This document shows, piece by piece, positions 36,862-46,164 of a stretch of 64,000 bases of DNA (within the stretch, counting starts at the first letter, position 1; each line of letters begins with the position of its first letter). The stretch comes from Streptomyces durocortorensis. Its GTDB lineage: Bacteria > Actinomycetota > Actinomycetes > Streptomycetales > Streptomycetaceae. The notes under the pieces are model-generated. The model was not told the DNA's origin. It ran no database searches and was given only the letters and a program-made list of their open reading frames with translations. The DNA is taken from assembly GCF_016901035.1 (NCBI RefSeq), contig NZ_JAFEUF010000007.1, positions 1 through 64,000 on the forward strand. The letters run 5' to 3'. Both the position numbers and the translations under genes were made by a program.

Positions 36862-36924
36862 CGAGGCCCCCGAGCAGTGTTGTCGAGACGTCAGGCATCT
36901 CGATCAACAGCCCGGGGGCCTCGT
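36861..36924. repeat. Hairpin-forming inverted repeat beside the deleted transposase
   Basis: The outer 12-base arms ACGAGGCCCCCG/CGGGGGCCTCGT match perfectly. Inner arms TGTTGTCGAGA and TCTCGATCAACA extend the pairing with small bulges. It is probably part of the IS end. Confidence 0.55.
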
Positions 36925-37035
36925 CCGTTGCGCACCACGGCCCATCACCCGATCGGTGGCCGACTCGAAGAAGCTCAGTCGGGGAGTTCGGCGGGGGCCG
37001 GGCACTCCCTCACCACAAGGCCGCTGGGCGGCTGG

Positions 37036-38616
37036 TCACGGTCGATTCGTGCGGGATCGGCGATATTGCGCCGGGGAGTTCTTTGTCGCCTGGTCCTCGT
37101 ACGAGCCCACCGTGCCCCGGTCCACATGGAACGTGGTCAGGGTCGAAACGGGGGACGCCGGGTCCCGCCGGTCCTCGATGACCCGCATGTGGGTGGAGAA
37201 GCGCTCCGGGGTCACCTCGTACACGTCGTAGCCGTAGCGGTTGCCCTCGAAGTACTTGAGGTGCGGATTGGCCCGGCCCATGCGCGGGCCGTTGGTCCGG
37301 TTCCAGTCGGCGGAGTACGCGCCGCTGGTCACCGAGTGCGCGGTGAACTCCGTACCGACGACGGGTGACGAGGTGTCGTCGAAGTCCGTGTGGATGTCGT
37401 CGACGAAGGCGGAGTGCCAGTCTCCGGTGATGACGACGAGGTCCTCCAGGCCGCTGCTGTGCACATGCCCCAGGACCTCCTTGCGCTCGGCCAGGAAGCC
37501 GTCCCACTGGTCGGTAAACATGTACGAGCCGCCGGGCGAGCCGCGCAACTGGCTGAGCATGATCGAGTTGGCCCAGACATGCCAGGTGTCCGGGGCCTTG
37601 TCGATGCCCTGCTTGAGCCACGACTTCTGCTCGGCACCCAGGATGGTGCCGTCTGCGAGGTTCTGCGCCGAGCGATACGAACGCAGGTCCAGGACTGTCA
37701 GCTCCAGCAGGTCGCCCCAGCGGCGTACGCGGTGGATCTCGGGGTCCGGCAGCGCGGCCTCGCCGAAGGTGTCGCGGTGCGGCATGTGCTCGAACCATGC
37801 CTGGAAGGCGGCCGCCTTGCGCTGCATGAAGGGGGCGCCGCCGCCCGTACCGCTGAAGTCGTTGGCCACCTCGTGGTCGTCCCAGGTGAGGAACCAGGGG
37901 TGGGCGGCGTGTGCCTCGCGCAGCGATGCGTCCCCCTTGTAGAGGGCGTGCCGCTTGCGGTAGTCGGCGAGGGTGAAGGTCGCACCGCCCTCGTGGTCAC
38001 GGACATGGCTCTCGGGGACGCCGCCGACCTGGCCGTGCTCGTAGATGTAGTCGCCGAGGTGGACGACGAAGTCGACGTTCTCCCGGGCGATGCCGCGGTG
38101 GGCTGCGTAGAAGCCGTCGTGGAAAGCCTGGCAGTTGGCGGCGGCGAAGCGGACCGCGCCGACTGCGCCGGCCGGGGCGGTCTTCGTACGGCCCACACGG
38201 CTGGTCCGGCCGAGCGCGGTGAAGGCGTAGAAGTAGTGCCGCCCGGATCTCAGCCCGCTGACCGGTACGTGCACACTGTGGCCGAGGGTCGCGGACGCCG
38301 GGGCGGTGCCGCGGGCGACGACCGTGCGCAGGCCGGCGTCCTCGGCGACGACCCAGCCGACCTCGACGACGTCGGGAAGGTCCTGCTCGGCGGCGAGGGG
38401 TTCGGGCGCCAGGCGGGTCCACAGAACGACGGACGAGGGCTGCGGGTCGCCGGAGGCGACGCCGAGGGTGAAGGGCGCCGGGTCGTAGCCGGCTCCCAGC
38501 GCCTCGGCTGCCTCGCGGGCCTGCGCGGGTGAGAGCCCGGCGGCCAGCGGCCAGGCGACGCCGAGGGCGCCCGACGCGGCGGCGGCCTTGAGCAGATCAC
38601 GGCGATTGAGCTTCAC
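37036..38616 (-). CDS. Alkaline phosphatase D-family protein (PhoD), Tat-exported
   Basis: 526 residues. Twin-arginine signal NRRDLLKAAAASGALG (residues 4-19) with an AQA cleavage region near 33. A Fn3-like N-terminal PhoD domain (FTLGVASGDPQPSSVVLWTR) is followed by the metallophosphatase core: RFAAANCQAFHDGFYAAH, VVHLGDYIYE, FLTWDDHEVANDFSG, VWANSIMLSQLR and VVITGDWHSAFV, carrying the Asp/His/Cys/Asn metal ligands. PhoD enzymes act outside the cell on phosphodiesters and monoesters, using Ca/Fe. The GTG start overlaps the stop of the upstream gene (GTGA), so the two form an operon. Streptomyces phoD genes are usually PhoP-controlled; no PHO box was identified here. Confidence 0.9.
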   Translation of the reverse strand: MKLNRRDLLKAAAASGALGVAWPLAAGLSPAQAREAAEALGAGYDPAPFTLGVASGDPQPSSVVLWTRLAPEPLAAEQDLPDVVEVGWVVAEDAGLRTVVARGTAPASATLGHSVHVPVSGLRSGRHYFYAFTALGRTSRVGRTKTAPAGAVGAVRFAAANCQAFHDGFYAAHRGIARENVDFVVHLGDYIYEHGQVGGVPESHVRDHEGGATFTLADYRKRHALYKGDASLREAHAAHPWFLTWDDHEVANDFSGTGGGAPFMQRKAAAFQAWFEHMPHRDTFGEAALPDPEIHRVRRWGDLLELTVLDLRSYRSAQNLADGTILGAEQKSWLKQGIDKAPDTWHVWANSIMLSQLRGSPGGSYMFTDQWDGFLAERKEVLGHVHSSGLEDLVVITGDWHSAFVDDIHTDFDDTSSPVVGTEFTAHSVTSGAYSADWNRTNGPRMGRANPHLKYFEGNRYGYDVYEVTPERFSTHMRVIEDRRDPASPVSTLTTFHVDRGTVGSYEDQATKNSPAQYRRSRTNRP

Positions 38617-39203
38617 GACCGGCCTCCGGCGGTGCTGAGGGTGGCGGCATCAAGGGTGAGGGATATCGCGTCCGCGTAACCGTCGTTGGACGCGCCGCCA
38701 GAGCGCGTGAAGACGAGCAGGACTCGGGCACTGCGGGCGCCCGGCGGCACCGTGGAGGCCGCCTCGCACTGCAGGAGTGCGGTACGCCCCCCGCGGTCCC
38801 CCGCGGTCACGGGCCCGAGCACGCTCAGCGCGATCGGGGTTCCCTTGACGTCCCGGAACTCCACGGACAGCCGTACTCCGTCTTCATGGCCCGCGTACCC
38901 GCCGAGCCAGCCGCGTACGGCGTATCGGACGCGGCCCGCGTCAACAGCCGCGCGCCCGGTCGCCCCGGTCTGCGGCAGATCGATGTCCTGGACCAGTGCC
39001 GTACGGGGCGAGTTCCCTCCGGAGAAGAACCGGCTGCCGCGCTGGGCGGGCCCGGGGTCGGACGGGCCCGGGTACCCTCCGCCGAAGCTGTAGTCGATCA
39101 GCGCGGGTGCGCCCTGCGCGATCCTCCAGCCGTTCACCGAGCCGACCGGCTCCGCACTTCCTCCCGGCCCACTCTCCGCGTCGCCGTTCACAACGAGATT
39201 CAT
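38613..39203 (-). CDS. Carbohydrate-binding-module-like protein in PhoD operon
   Basis: 196 residues from an ATG with AGGGGAG six bases upstream. It begins NLVVNGDAESGPG, the opening of jelly-roll domains of CBM4/9 type, and continues with alternating strands (VRYAVRGWLGGYAGHEDGVR, RSARVLLVFTRSGGASNDGY) to DAISLTL near the end. There is no signal peptide. Its stop overlaps the PhoD start, so it is co-translated and could be an intracellular or co-exported partner. The exact role is unknown. Confidence 0.7.
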   Translation of the reverse strand: MNLVVNGDAESGPGGSAEPVGSVNGWRIAQGAPALIDYSFGGGYPGPSDPGPAQRGSRFFSGGNSPRTALVQDIDLPQTGATGRAAVDAGRVRYAVRGWLGGYAGHEDGVRLSVEFRDVKGTPIALSVLGPVTAGDRGGRTALLQCEAASTVPPGARSARVLLVFTRSGGASNDGYADAISLTLDAATLSTAGGRS

Positions 39204-40351
39204 CCGCGTCTCCCCTGGGTGTTCTGCTGTGTTGTCGCGCCACGCATCACACCAGCCCCGCATGAACCTCAGGAAGCCCTTCACCAAACTTTCTCAGCAA
39301 CCTGTACGGACAAGTGCGAGTCGCAGATGCGCAAAATACAAGGAAGGGGCCATCAATGGAAGATCCAGTAGCGCACAATAGTGGAACGGTGTTTACGGAA
39401 GTAAGCGCTTCCAGCCGGCAAGGGAACTCATCCAGGAGCTGGACTGGCTCCGTGGCTGCTCGGTGCCCCGTGCCCTCTGGGTGGCCCGCGGCGTGGCCGA
39501 TGTCGGCTGGACCGTGACCGATGTTGGGGGCTGGCTCCACCTGCGCGGCGAGGTCACCAGGGTCCGCCGGGGCTCGGGCCTCTTGGCCGTGCTGCTCAAC
39601 AACGCCGAGAACGTCCTCGACACCCCGGCCAAGCGCACCGAAGCCGTCGATTCGAACGCACCCAGGCCATCCAAGGCCTCCAAGCATGTGCAGTCGACAA
39701 CTCAACGTCCGCTGACTCTACGGACCCGCCGCAGTAGGGTGCTGTGCCCGACAAGGGCTTTGTGCCGATCTGGTCCGCTGGAACATGACGGTCCGGGTTT
39801 GCGCGTCGTGGGTCAGATCGAGGCTTCGGTGTCGATGTCCTGGAGGTGGCCCACCGTGGAAGGTGCTCACCTCGTCACCGGTATGGGTTCCCGTACGGGT
39901 ACAGCGCCCGGCGCGACGGACAGACAGATCCAACTGCTGGACGTCGCGGGGGAGGACGTGCTCGGTGAGGGAGAGCTGTGGAACCGGCTGGTCAGCGACG
40001 GCCAAGAGGACGACCTCGGCCAGGTAGCCGGGGTCGCGTAGTTCCGGCGTCGGTTCGGCGGTCCGTGGCGTGGGCAGGAGCGGCTGGCGAGTGAGGGTGG
40101 GGCGCTTGAGCCGGATCGCACCGTCGTCCTGCTCCTGGACGGACGCGTCCCCGGCGTCACTGAGCGCGGACAGAACCGGCAGCACCATCGTCGGTGGGTG
40201 CCGGGGCCTTCGTCTCTGATCACGCCATGACCAGCGGACGGCCCCGGGGCCGCCGTACTCGTTGTCTCGGCACAAGGTGGACAAGTGGCTGGAATCCTAT
40301 GAGTACCATCATCGCCACACACTCCCCACCGCATCGAGAGCTGAGGACCAC
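39204..40351. other. About 1.15 kb with one possible gene fragment
   Basis: A plus-strand frame at about 39405-39660 reads PARELIQELDWLRGCSVPRA, LWVARGVADVGWTVTDVGGW and LAVLLNNAENVLDTPAKR, which is protein-like, then degenerates. I suspect the tail of a plasmid-type protein but cannot name it. A minus-strand frame around 39800-40060 (LRDPGYLAEVVLLAVADQPV) is weakly protein-like. Neither is a complete gene. Confidence 0.4.
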
Positions 40352-40936
40352 ATGGCTGGAACCCTTCCTGTCCCGAGTGTCACGGACGAGTATGCCCAGC
40401 GGGTCACCAAGGACTTGTCGGAGAACAGGGGCGAGCAAGAGCGCGTGCGCGCAGAAGTGGCGCGCCTGCAGAGCGAGCTCGCTGCGCTGGAGGAGAGCGA
40501 GGTACTCCTGACGAAGATGCAGGAGGTGCTTGGTGGTGCGCCGAAGTCACCGACGAAGAAGAAGGCTAAGAGCAAGGTCGCCGCCGTTCCCGCAGCACGC
40601 TTCAACAGCGAGACGCCAACGGTGAAGGGGCGGAAGAGCGGACGTAAGGCAGGCGTCCAGAAGAATGCCTCGCCGAGGAAGCCCGGAGAGCCGACATGGC
40701 TTGATCGCACTACCGTCTATCTCGCTGCCCAGAGTGAGCCCAAGTCCGCGGCGGAAGTGACATCGGCGCTTGCCGATGCACATCCGGAACGCACGGTACC
40801 CGCTGCCGTCGTGCGCAACGCTCTGGAGCAGGGGGTTGCGCAAGGGCGGGTCGAGCGCAGCAAGCAGGGGCGTTCGGTCTTTTACACCTCCATTGCCGCC
40901 GCGGCCCCGGAGAGTCCCGATCCCGTGCAGTCGTAG
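40352..40936 (+). CDS. Coiled-coil plus winged-helix-like regulatory protein
   Basis: 194 residues. Residues about 10-60 form a coiled coil (RVTKDLSENRGEQERVRAEV, ARLQSELAALEESEVLLTKM). A lysine-rich linker (about 65-115) follows, then a C-terminal module WLDRTTVYLAAQSEPKSAAE, VTSALADAHPERTVPAAVVR and ALEQGVAQGRVERSKQGRSV with the layout of a winged helix and a final strand pair (VFYTS). Streptomyces genomes carry many such proteins called 'regulatory protein'; targets are unknown. The ATG at 40352 follows GAGG. A longer frame to GTG 40262 is less likely. Confidence 0.7.
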   Translation: MAGTLPVPSVTDEYAQRVTKDLSENRGEQERVRAEVARLQSELAALEESEVLLTKMQEVLGGAPKSPTKKKAKSKVAAVPAARFNSETPTVKGRKSGRKAGVQKNASPRKPGEPTWLDRTTVYLAAQSEPKSAAEVTSALADAHPERTVPAAVVRNALEQGVAQGRVERSKQGRSVFYTSIAAAAPESPDPVQS

Positions 40937-41035
40937 ACGGCCATCGGACCGGGTGGCGGCAGAGCCGAGTACCCGGAGCTGGCTGTTGGTCTCGCCGGGC
41001 CCCAGATCCTGCGCGAGAGCGACAGGCCGCCGACA

Positions 41036-43405
41036 CTATGGCTGGCCACTCGACCGCTCGATCGCTGAGGCGGCGGACCCGGCAGGCGAGTGGGCCGGGG
41101 CCCGCAGGTGCGCGCGGGATCCACGGCCGGGCCAGTCGAAGACCGCGCGGCAGGCCGGAGTATCGACCAGGTCGCCGGGCGGCAGTTGATCGTCGGGGGT
41201 ACCGGCCGGGTGGATGCTCAGCGGCGGGTACCAGCTCTCGCGTACCTCCCGGTTCCAGGTATGGACACACGCGGCGAACCTCTTGGCCAGCGCTGGCCCG
41301 GCGACCCCGTAGGCGTGGATGAAGAACTCGGCGCGCCAGTCGGCGGTGTCGGGCCCGTCGGCGATCTTGACGTGGGTCAGATAGGCCAGGGATCCGTCGG
41401 TGACGATCGCGGCCGCGTCCTGCTGGGTCACGAGCTCGGAGCCCAGGGGCACGCTCAGGCGGCAGAACCCGGCCAGGGTCGTCGCGGCGAAGAGCTGCAG
41501 CGTCTCGAAGTTGAACTGCCCGGCGACGACCAGGCCCGTACTGAGCTCGTAGCGCTCACCGGAGAGGGCACCCTCCAAGCCGGTCGTGTTCCCTTCTGTC
41601 CCCAGCTCCCACCGGACGGTCACCTCCCCACCGGCGAACGTGGCGGTGGGGACGGCGCGGGCGGCGCCACCGCGGTCCCGGACGAACCCGCAGTACGTCC
41701 AGTGCTCCGCGTGCAGGACATCGCCCCTGCGGACCAGGGTGATCGCACGCGTGTAGCCGCCGACGTCCAGCGGCACGACCAGCCGCCCGCCCTCGGCCAG
41801 CTGCTCCCGCCACGCAGGGGCGAGGTCGGTCGTGGTGTGGGTGATGATTACCGCGTCGAACCCGCCCGGGGGAACATGCCCGGGCGCACCCCGGCTGCCG
41901 TCGCCGAGCACCGCGGTGACCCGCCCGCTCCCGGCCTCCGCACAGAGTCTCTGCGCACGTCGGACGACGAAGGGGTCCAGGTCCACGGTCACCACGCGCC
42001 CGCGGTCTCCGACGATGTTCGCGAGGAGCTCGGCGTTGTATCCGCCGGACCCGACTTCCAGCACGTGCATTCCCGGCTCCAGGCGCAGTTGCTCGGCCAT
42101 GTCGGCCTGCAGCCACGGCGCCGAGACGGAGCTGACAACCGCCCCGCCCTCGTCCCGCACTGTCGCCACCGCGATGTCGTCGTCGTACGCCGACGCCAAG
42201 GGGGCCTCCGGCAGGAAACGGTGCCGGGGCACGGCACGCAGCGCGGCCTGGACCCGGGGGGAGGGGGCCCAGCCGCCTCGGATCACGTTCCCGGCCATCT
42301 GCTCGCGCAGGCGGCCGGCCTCGGCCGGCTCTCCGTGCACCGGCTCGTACGGGGCCGCGCACGGGTAGGAGTGGGCCTTGGGCGCCCTGGGCACGACGCC
42401 GGGCCAGACCTCGTTCAGCGCCAGTGCGGACGGAGCGAAGAGCTTCCCCAGGCCGTTCAGCGTGTGCAGCGGGAACCACTCCCAGCGCACGAACTTGTCG
42501 GCCTCGCGGAGGGCGAGTTCACCGTCCCAGGCCGTGATGCGGACAACGGCCGCCACCCGGCGTACGTCCTCCCGGTCGTCGTGCAGGACCGTGACGACAT
42601 GGGCGTCCGCCACCTTCGCCGCCAGCCCGGTCTCCTCGGCGAGCTCCCGCACTGCGGCGGCCGGAGCGGACTCGCCGCTCTCGACACCACCGGCCGGCAG
42701 CTCCCACATCCCGTGGGTGGAGCGGCCCAGAAGAACCCGCCCCTGGGCGTCGGTCACGACGGCCGAAGCGCCGAAGACCGCCTGCGGGGTCGGCCAGCCC
42801 CGCTCCACCACCAAGGCCTCCCCGTCCGGGGCCCGCAGCACCAGCACGGCCAGGCCTTCGGCGTCGAACCGCGACACGTCTTCGAACCCCTCCGCCACCA
42901 GGTCGAGTTCTTCTTCGTCGAGGGCGATGTTCCGGCGCTCGGCGGGTGTGGTCTTCGCGAGCGGGGTGATGACGACGATCGCGCCTCCCGGACGCATCTG
43001 GGCGCTGAGCGAACGCAGTACGGCCGTCCTGTTGGACATGAACGCGATGCTCAACCGCAACGTGATCAGGTCGAACCCGGGCTCCTCGTCTCCGGAATCC
43101 TCGGGCAGCGGATCCCGTTCGATGTCCAGACACCGCCACCGCACCGCGCTCACCTCGGCGTGGTCGGAGCGCGCTCGCATGAGGGCTTCCTCCGCGTAGT
43201 CGACGGCTTCCACCGTGTAGCCCATACTGGCCAGCGTGACCGCCAGCTCACCGGTCCCGCAGCCGACATCGAGCGCACGTCCGCCGCCGTCAGGCACGGG
43301 CGAGTGCTTGGCCAGCAGGGCGCGCTCGACCTCACCCACCTGCCGAAATCCTTTCCCCTCGGCGTAGTGGTCCTTCCACGCCTGCTTCCTCGGTACCGCG
43401 ATCAT
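41036..43405 (-). CDS. Three-domain protein: class I methyltransferase, Nudix hydrolase, FxLD-type methyltransferase
   Basis: 789 residues. Domain 1 (about 1-205): SAM methyltransferase, ALDVGCGTGELAVTLASMGY at about 43-62, then DLITLRLSIAFM and MRPGGAIVVITP. Domain 2 (about 210-345): Nudix hydrolase with a complete box, GGVESGESAPAAAVRELAEE then TGL (about 238-260). Domain 3 (about 360-740): protein-isoaspartate-methyltransferase-like fold, VPRHRFLP, HVLEVGSGGYNAELLANIVG at about 448, TVDLDPFVVRRAQRL, followed by FETLQLFAATTLAGFCRLSV, AEFFIHAYG and HPAGTPDDQLPPG. The last stretches typify the 'FxLD system' methyltransferases found with lanthipeptide clusters; here no LanB/LanC or precursor is seen. 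An AGGAGC site precedes the ATG. It is the last gene of a three-gene operon. Confidence 0.82.
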   Translation of the reverse strand: MIAVPRKQAWKDHYAEGKGFRQVGEVERALLAKHSPVPDGGGRALDVGCGTGELAVTLASMGYTVEAVDYAEEALMRARSDHAEVSAVRWRCLDIERDPLPEDSGDEEPGFDLITLRLSIAFMSNRTAVLRSLSAQMRPGGAIVVITPLAKTTPAERRNIALDEEELDLVAEGFEDVSRFDAEGLAVLVLRAPDGEALVVERGWPTPQAVFGASAVVTDAQGRVLLGRSTHGMWELPAGGVESGESAPAAAVRELAEETGLAAKVADAHVVTVLHDDREDVRRVAAVVRITAWDGELALREADKFVRWEWFPLHTLNGLGKLFAPSALALNEVWPGVVPRAPKAHSYPCAAPYEPVHGEPAEAGRLREQMAGNVIRGGWAPSPRVQAALRAVPRHRFLPEAPLASAYDDDIAVATVRDEGGAVVSSVSAPWLQADMAEQLRLEPGMHVLEVGSGGYNAELLANIVGDRGRVVTVDLDPFVVRRAQRLCAEAGSGRVTAVLGDGSRGAPGHVPPGGFDAVIITHTTTDLAPAWREQLAEGGRLVVPLDVGGYTRAITLVRRGDVLHAEHWTYCGFVRDRGGAARAVPTATFAGGEVTVRWELGTEGNTTGLEGALSGERYELSTGLVVAGQFNFETLQLFAATTLAGFCRLSVPLGSELVTQQDAAAIVTDGSLAYLTHVKIADGPDTADWRAEFFIHAYGVAGPALAKRFAACVHTWNREVRESWYPPLSIHPAGTPDDQLPPGDLVDTPACRAVFDWPGRGSRAHLRAPAHSPAGSAASAIERSSGQP

Positions 43406-43520
43406 CGCTCTGCTCCTGCTCGTCTGGCGGGGTCGTGCTCGTTGGGGTGTGCCACGGAGGCGGGGCTGCTGCCGGGTCGGCGGGGTCAGGCTGTAGGCGT
43501 ACGCGTGGGAGTGCGCGTCA

Positions 43521-44996
43521 TCAGGCCCACCCCATTTCGGAGTACGGCTGGCCCGCGAGGATCGCGTCGATCGCCTGCCGGGTGTACGGCACGGTGTTGT
43601 CCGGGAGGTCCTTGGGGCTGAACCACCGCCATTCCACGCACCGTTCCGGCTCTCGCACTTGCGGCACGCCGGACCAGGACCGGGCTCGGAAGAACAGCTG
43701 GATCCGCGGGCTCGCGGTGGGCGAGTCCTGGCTGTGGACCAGGTGGACGAGGTCGATCACCTCGCGGTCGAGGATCAGCCCCGCCTCTTCCTCCGTCTCC
43801 CGGATCAGGGAGCTGACCGCGTCTTCCCTCTCGCAGTGCCCTGCCAGGGTGTGCCAGAGCCGTCCGGCGTACGCGGAGTCCGGGTGCCGCAGCCCAAGAA
43901 GGACCCGGCCGTCGGCGTCCTGGAGGTAGAGGTGAACCCCCACGACGTGGAGCTCCGTTCCCGCGGGGGTTCCGCCGGCCGGGAGGCGGTGATGCTGCAC
44001 CAGCCGGGGCACTGCCGGGAGGCGCTGTGCGGCGTGCCGGCGGATGAGGTCGCCAAGGCCGGGGGACTGAGGCGACCGGTCGAGCATGTCCGGAGTGCTC
44101 CAGTGCAGCAGAATCCCTTCGCGCAGCCCCGCGCTGTCCGGATGTCCCTGCCACAGGGCAGTGAAAACCTGGACGGGAACGGTCAGCCCGTCGACGCTGG
44201 TGGTCTCCTCCACGGCGTACGGTTCCAGGCCGGAGAGCTTCACTCCGGGTACCTCTTCGGCGAGTTCGCGAAGCAGGGTCGCCTCCAGTGAGGCGTCACC
44301 GGGAGCGCGACCGCCGCCGAGGAGAGCGAACACTCCCGGCTCCCAGATCCCCTCCCGCTGGTCGCGCAGGTGCAGCAGATAGCGGCCTGCGTTGTCGTGG
44401 ATGATCACCGAGGCGTTGACCGGCTCCGGGCCCGCGCTCACGTCAGCGGAGAGGAGCTTGTTGCGCGTCGTGAGGGAGGTGACTTGGTCGAGCGGCCGCC
44501 AGTCCGTTCCGGAAATCTCCTCGGCCTGCACGGTCGTCTCGCCGGAGGGCGGGACGAGGTGGAAGACGAACCGGAAGTCGTAGTGCTGGTGTGCCGGTTC
44601 GCCCTTGGCGGGGTTGGCGTCGAGGGGGTGGACGTCGATGTCGGCGGGCTCGTGGCAGAACGCCGCACTCTGGCAGAGCGCCTGCGGAGGAATGCCCGTC
44701 TCCTCATGGACCTTGCGTACCGCGGCGGCCATCAGTGTTGCGTCTGCGGGTTCGACATGGCCTCCGGGAAGGAGCCACTTCCCGCCGGAGGCGTTGTGCC
44801 GGACGTGCAGCACCCGTCCTTCGTGATCGATCACTGCGGCGCTGCACGTGATGTGCCCTGGAAGCGTCGACCGGGCGGTGACCTCGCCGGGAGTAGCGAG
44901 GGCCTCCAGCAGCGGTCCCAGGTTGGGGCGTTCACCGGGGTGACGGCCGAGGTAGGCAGTGACGAGTTCACGGATGTGCGCTCGGGACGGGGGCAT
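43521..44996 (-). CDS. Triple Nudix-domain protein
   Basis: 491 residues with three Nudix modules in tandem. Module 1 (about 48-185): box GGHVEPADATLMAAAVRKVH then EETGI, with Asp for the first Glu and Lys for the second. Module 2 (about 195-315): GGGRAPGDASLEATLLRELA then EEVPG, with an altered final Gly. Module 3 (about 345-485): GHCEREDAVSSLIRETEEEA then GL, close to consensus. An N-terminal helix (HIRELVTAYLGRHPGERPNL) precedes them. Nudix enzymes hydrolyse nucleoside diphosphates linked to X; with two imperfect boxes, one active and two binding modules is plausible. It overlaps the upstream membrane-protein gene by 29 bases and is followed by the methyltransferase-Nudix gene. Confidence 0.8.
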   Translation of the reverse strand: MPPSRAHIRELVTAYLGRHPGERPNLGPLLEALATPGEVTARSTLPGHITCSAAVIDHEGRVLHVRHNASGGKWLLPGGHVEPADATLMAAAVRKVHEETGIPPQALCQSAAFCHEPADIDVHPLDANPAKGEPAHQHYDFRFVFHLVPPSGETTVQAEEISGTDWRPLDQVTSLTTRNKLLSADVSAGPEPVNASVIIHDNAGRYLLHLRDQREGIWEPGVFALLGGGRAPGDASLEATLLRELAEEVPGVKLSGLEPYAVEETTSVDGLTVPVQVFTALWQGHPDSAGLREGILLHWSTPDMLDRSPQSPGLGDLIRRHAAQRLPAVPRLVQHHRLPAGGTPAGTELHVVGVHLYLQDADGRVLLGLRHPDSAYAGRLWHTLAGHCEREDAVSSLIRETEEEAGLILDREVIDLVHLVHSQDSPTASPRIQLFFRARSWSGVPQVREPERCVEWRWFSPKDLPDNTVPYTRQAIDAILAGQPYSEMGWA

Positions 44997-45744
44997 GGGC
45001 GGTGCCTTTCAGGGGGTGGTGGTCGAGGATCCGGACGGGCTGGGGGTGACGTGCGGCAGGACCTCCGGTTCGGCTCCGAGGGCCGGTGTGGGGGAGGAGT
45101 GCAGTCCGAGGGCGGGAGAGAACGCCGCCGGCGGCGACCAGCGAGATTGCGGCGGTGACCACCGCCGCGCAGTACACCAGCATCCGCCGCGCCGAATCGG
45201 CACCGTACTGCGCGGAGTCCATCAGCGGGTGGAAGCCATCGTCCTCCACCGCCTCCACCTCCACCCACGCCACCAGGGCCAAGTACCTCTCGGTCGCGAC
45301 CCGCTGGGTCTTCGGCTCTAGGATCCCGGTGGCAGCGGCCGACACCGAGGAGAGCACCGACCCGACGACCGCGAGCAGCCCCACCGTGATGATCGACGGC
45401 ATCGCCGAGCGCAACCGCTCCTCCATCGCACCTTCGGAGAGCAGCTCGACCAGCAGAGAGTTCACCATGTCCAGGGAGGCCGCCTGCGCGACTCCGCGCC
45501 CGATCTCGCTGGCCGCCACCGTGTAGAGGGCCCCACGGTCGGCCTGATGCGCGAGCCGGACCGCAACGGCGATCTGATTGGGTAGCGAGAGAGCCATGGC
45601 CTTCAGGCTCAGCTTCAGCCAGGCGTAGTTGTGCTGGGTCCAGCCTGCGTCGTAGGCAAGTTCCCCGCCGAACAGCAGCTTCTCCGAGGCCGACAGATGG
45701 GCCTCGTCCAGTGCTTCTGCGGCGTCCTCTGGCGAGCGGCTCAT
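44968..45744 (-). CDS. Membrane protein of unknown family, first gene of Nudix/methyltransferase operon
   Basis: 258 residues. A helical soluble N-terminal part (about 1-110; EDAAEALDEAHLSASEKLLF, LPNQIAVAVRLAHQADRGAL) is followed by two hydrophobic segments: SIITVGLLAVVGSVLSSVSA (about 118-140) and LVYCAAVVTAAISLVAAGGV (about 188-210). A proline-rich basic tail follows. The two-helix hairpin with a roughly 45-residue loop suggests a membrane anchor or small pore. The end overlaps the start of the triple-Nudix gene, so expression is coupled. I do not recognise the family. The layout recalls membrane-effector genes of nucleotide-signalling defence operons, but this is speculation. Confidence 0.65.
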   Translation of the reverse strand: MSRSPEDAAEALDEAHLSASEKLLFGGELAYDAGWTQHNYAWLKLSLKAMALSLPNQIAVAVRLAHQADRGALYTVAASEIGRGVAQAASLDMVNSLLVELLSEGAMEERLRSAMPSIITVGLLAVVGSVLSSVSAAATGILEPKTQRVATERYLALVAWVEVEAVEDDGFHPLMDSAQYGADSARRMLVYCAAVVTAAISLVAAGGVLSRPRTALLPHTGPRSRTGGPAARHPQPVRILDHHPLKGTAHAPVPSAHP

Positions 45745-46164
45745 GCGCGCACCGTCCGAAGGGCGAGCCGCCAGGCCGAGCGAGTCGGCAGCGTTCGCCG
45801 ATCGAACCGCGAAGCTGAGCGCTGATTGCCGTGCACAGTGTTCCGGGCAAGGTGTGTCTGCAGGAGGCGGGTGGTGTGGTGTCGCGGCGCGGGCCGGAAG
45901 GCGTCAACGTGGCTCCCTTCTATGGATGTTGGGGCTGCCGGGTCCAACGAGAGCGAGCACGGAACGAGCACACGCCTTTCAGCCGAACGTCGAACCCTTG
46001 TTCTCCGGGGGTGGCGGGTGGTGTGCGCTACACGGACCCGGTCGCCGGCCAGGAAAAGCAGGAGCGATCTTGGCCGAAATAGGCACTTCTGCTGATCTCG
46101 GTCAGACGGGCGGACACGGCAGTCGGGGTTGGGATGCAGGCGATGCCGGCGGCCCGCCGCATGC
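45745..46164. other. Intergenic region upstream of the Nudix operon
   Basis: 420 bases. The promoter of the minus-strand operon should lie in the first 150. Open frames on either strand are not coding-like. Confidence 0.4.

Noticed and set aside
43406-43520. Possible FxLD lanthipeptide precursor near the methyltransferase
   Set aside because: All frames of the gap and of the 45745-46164 leader were read; no short ORF with a ribosome site and an FxLD-like leader was found.
41090-43621. Plus-strand open frame of 843 codons opposite the methyltransferase-Nudix gene
   Set aside because: The minus-strand protein has three recognisable domains; the plus frame has none.
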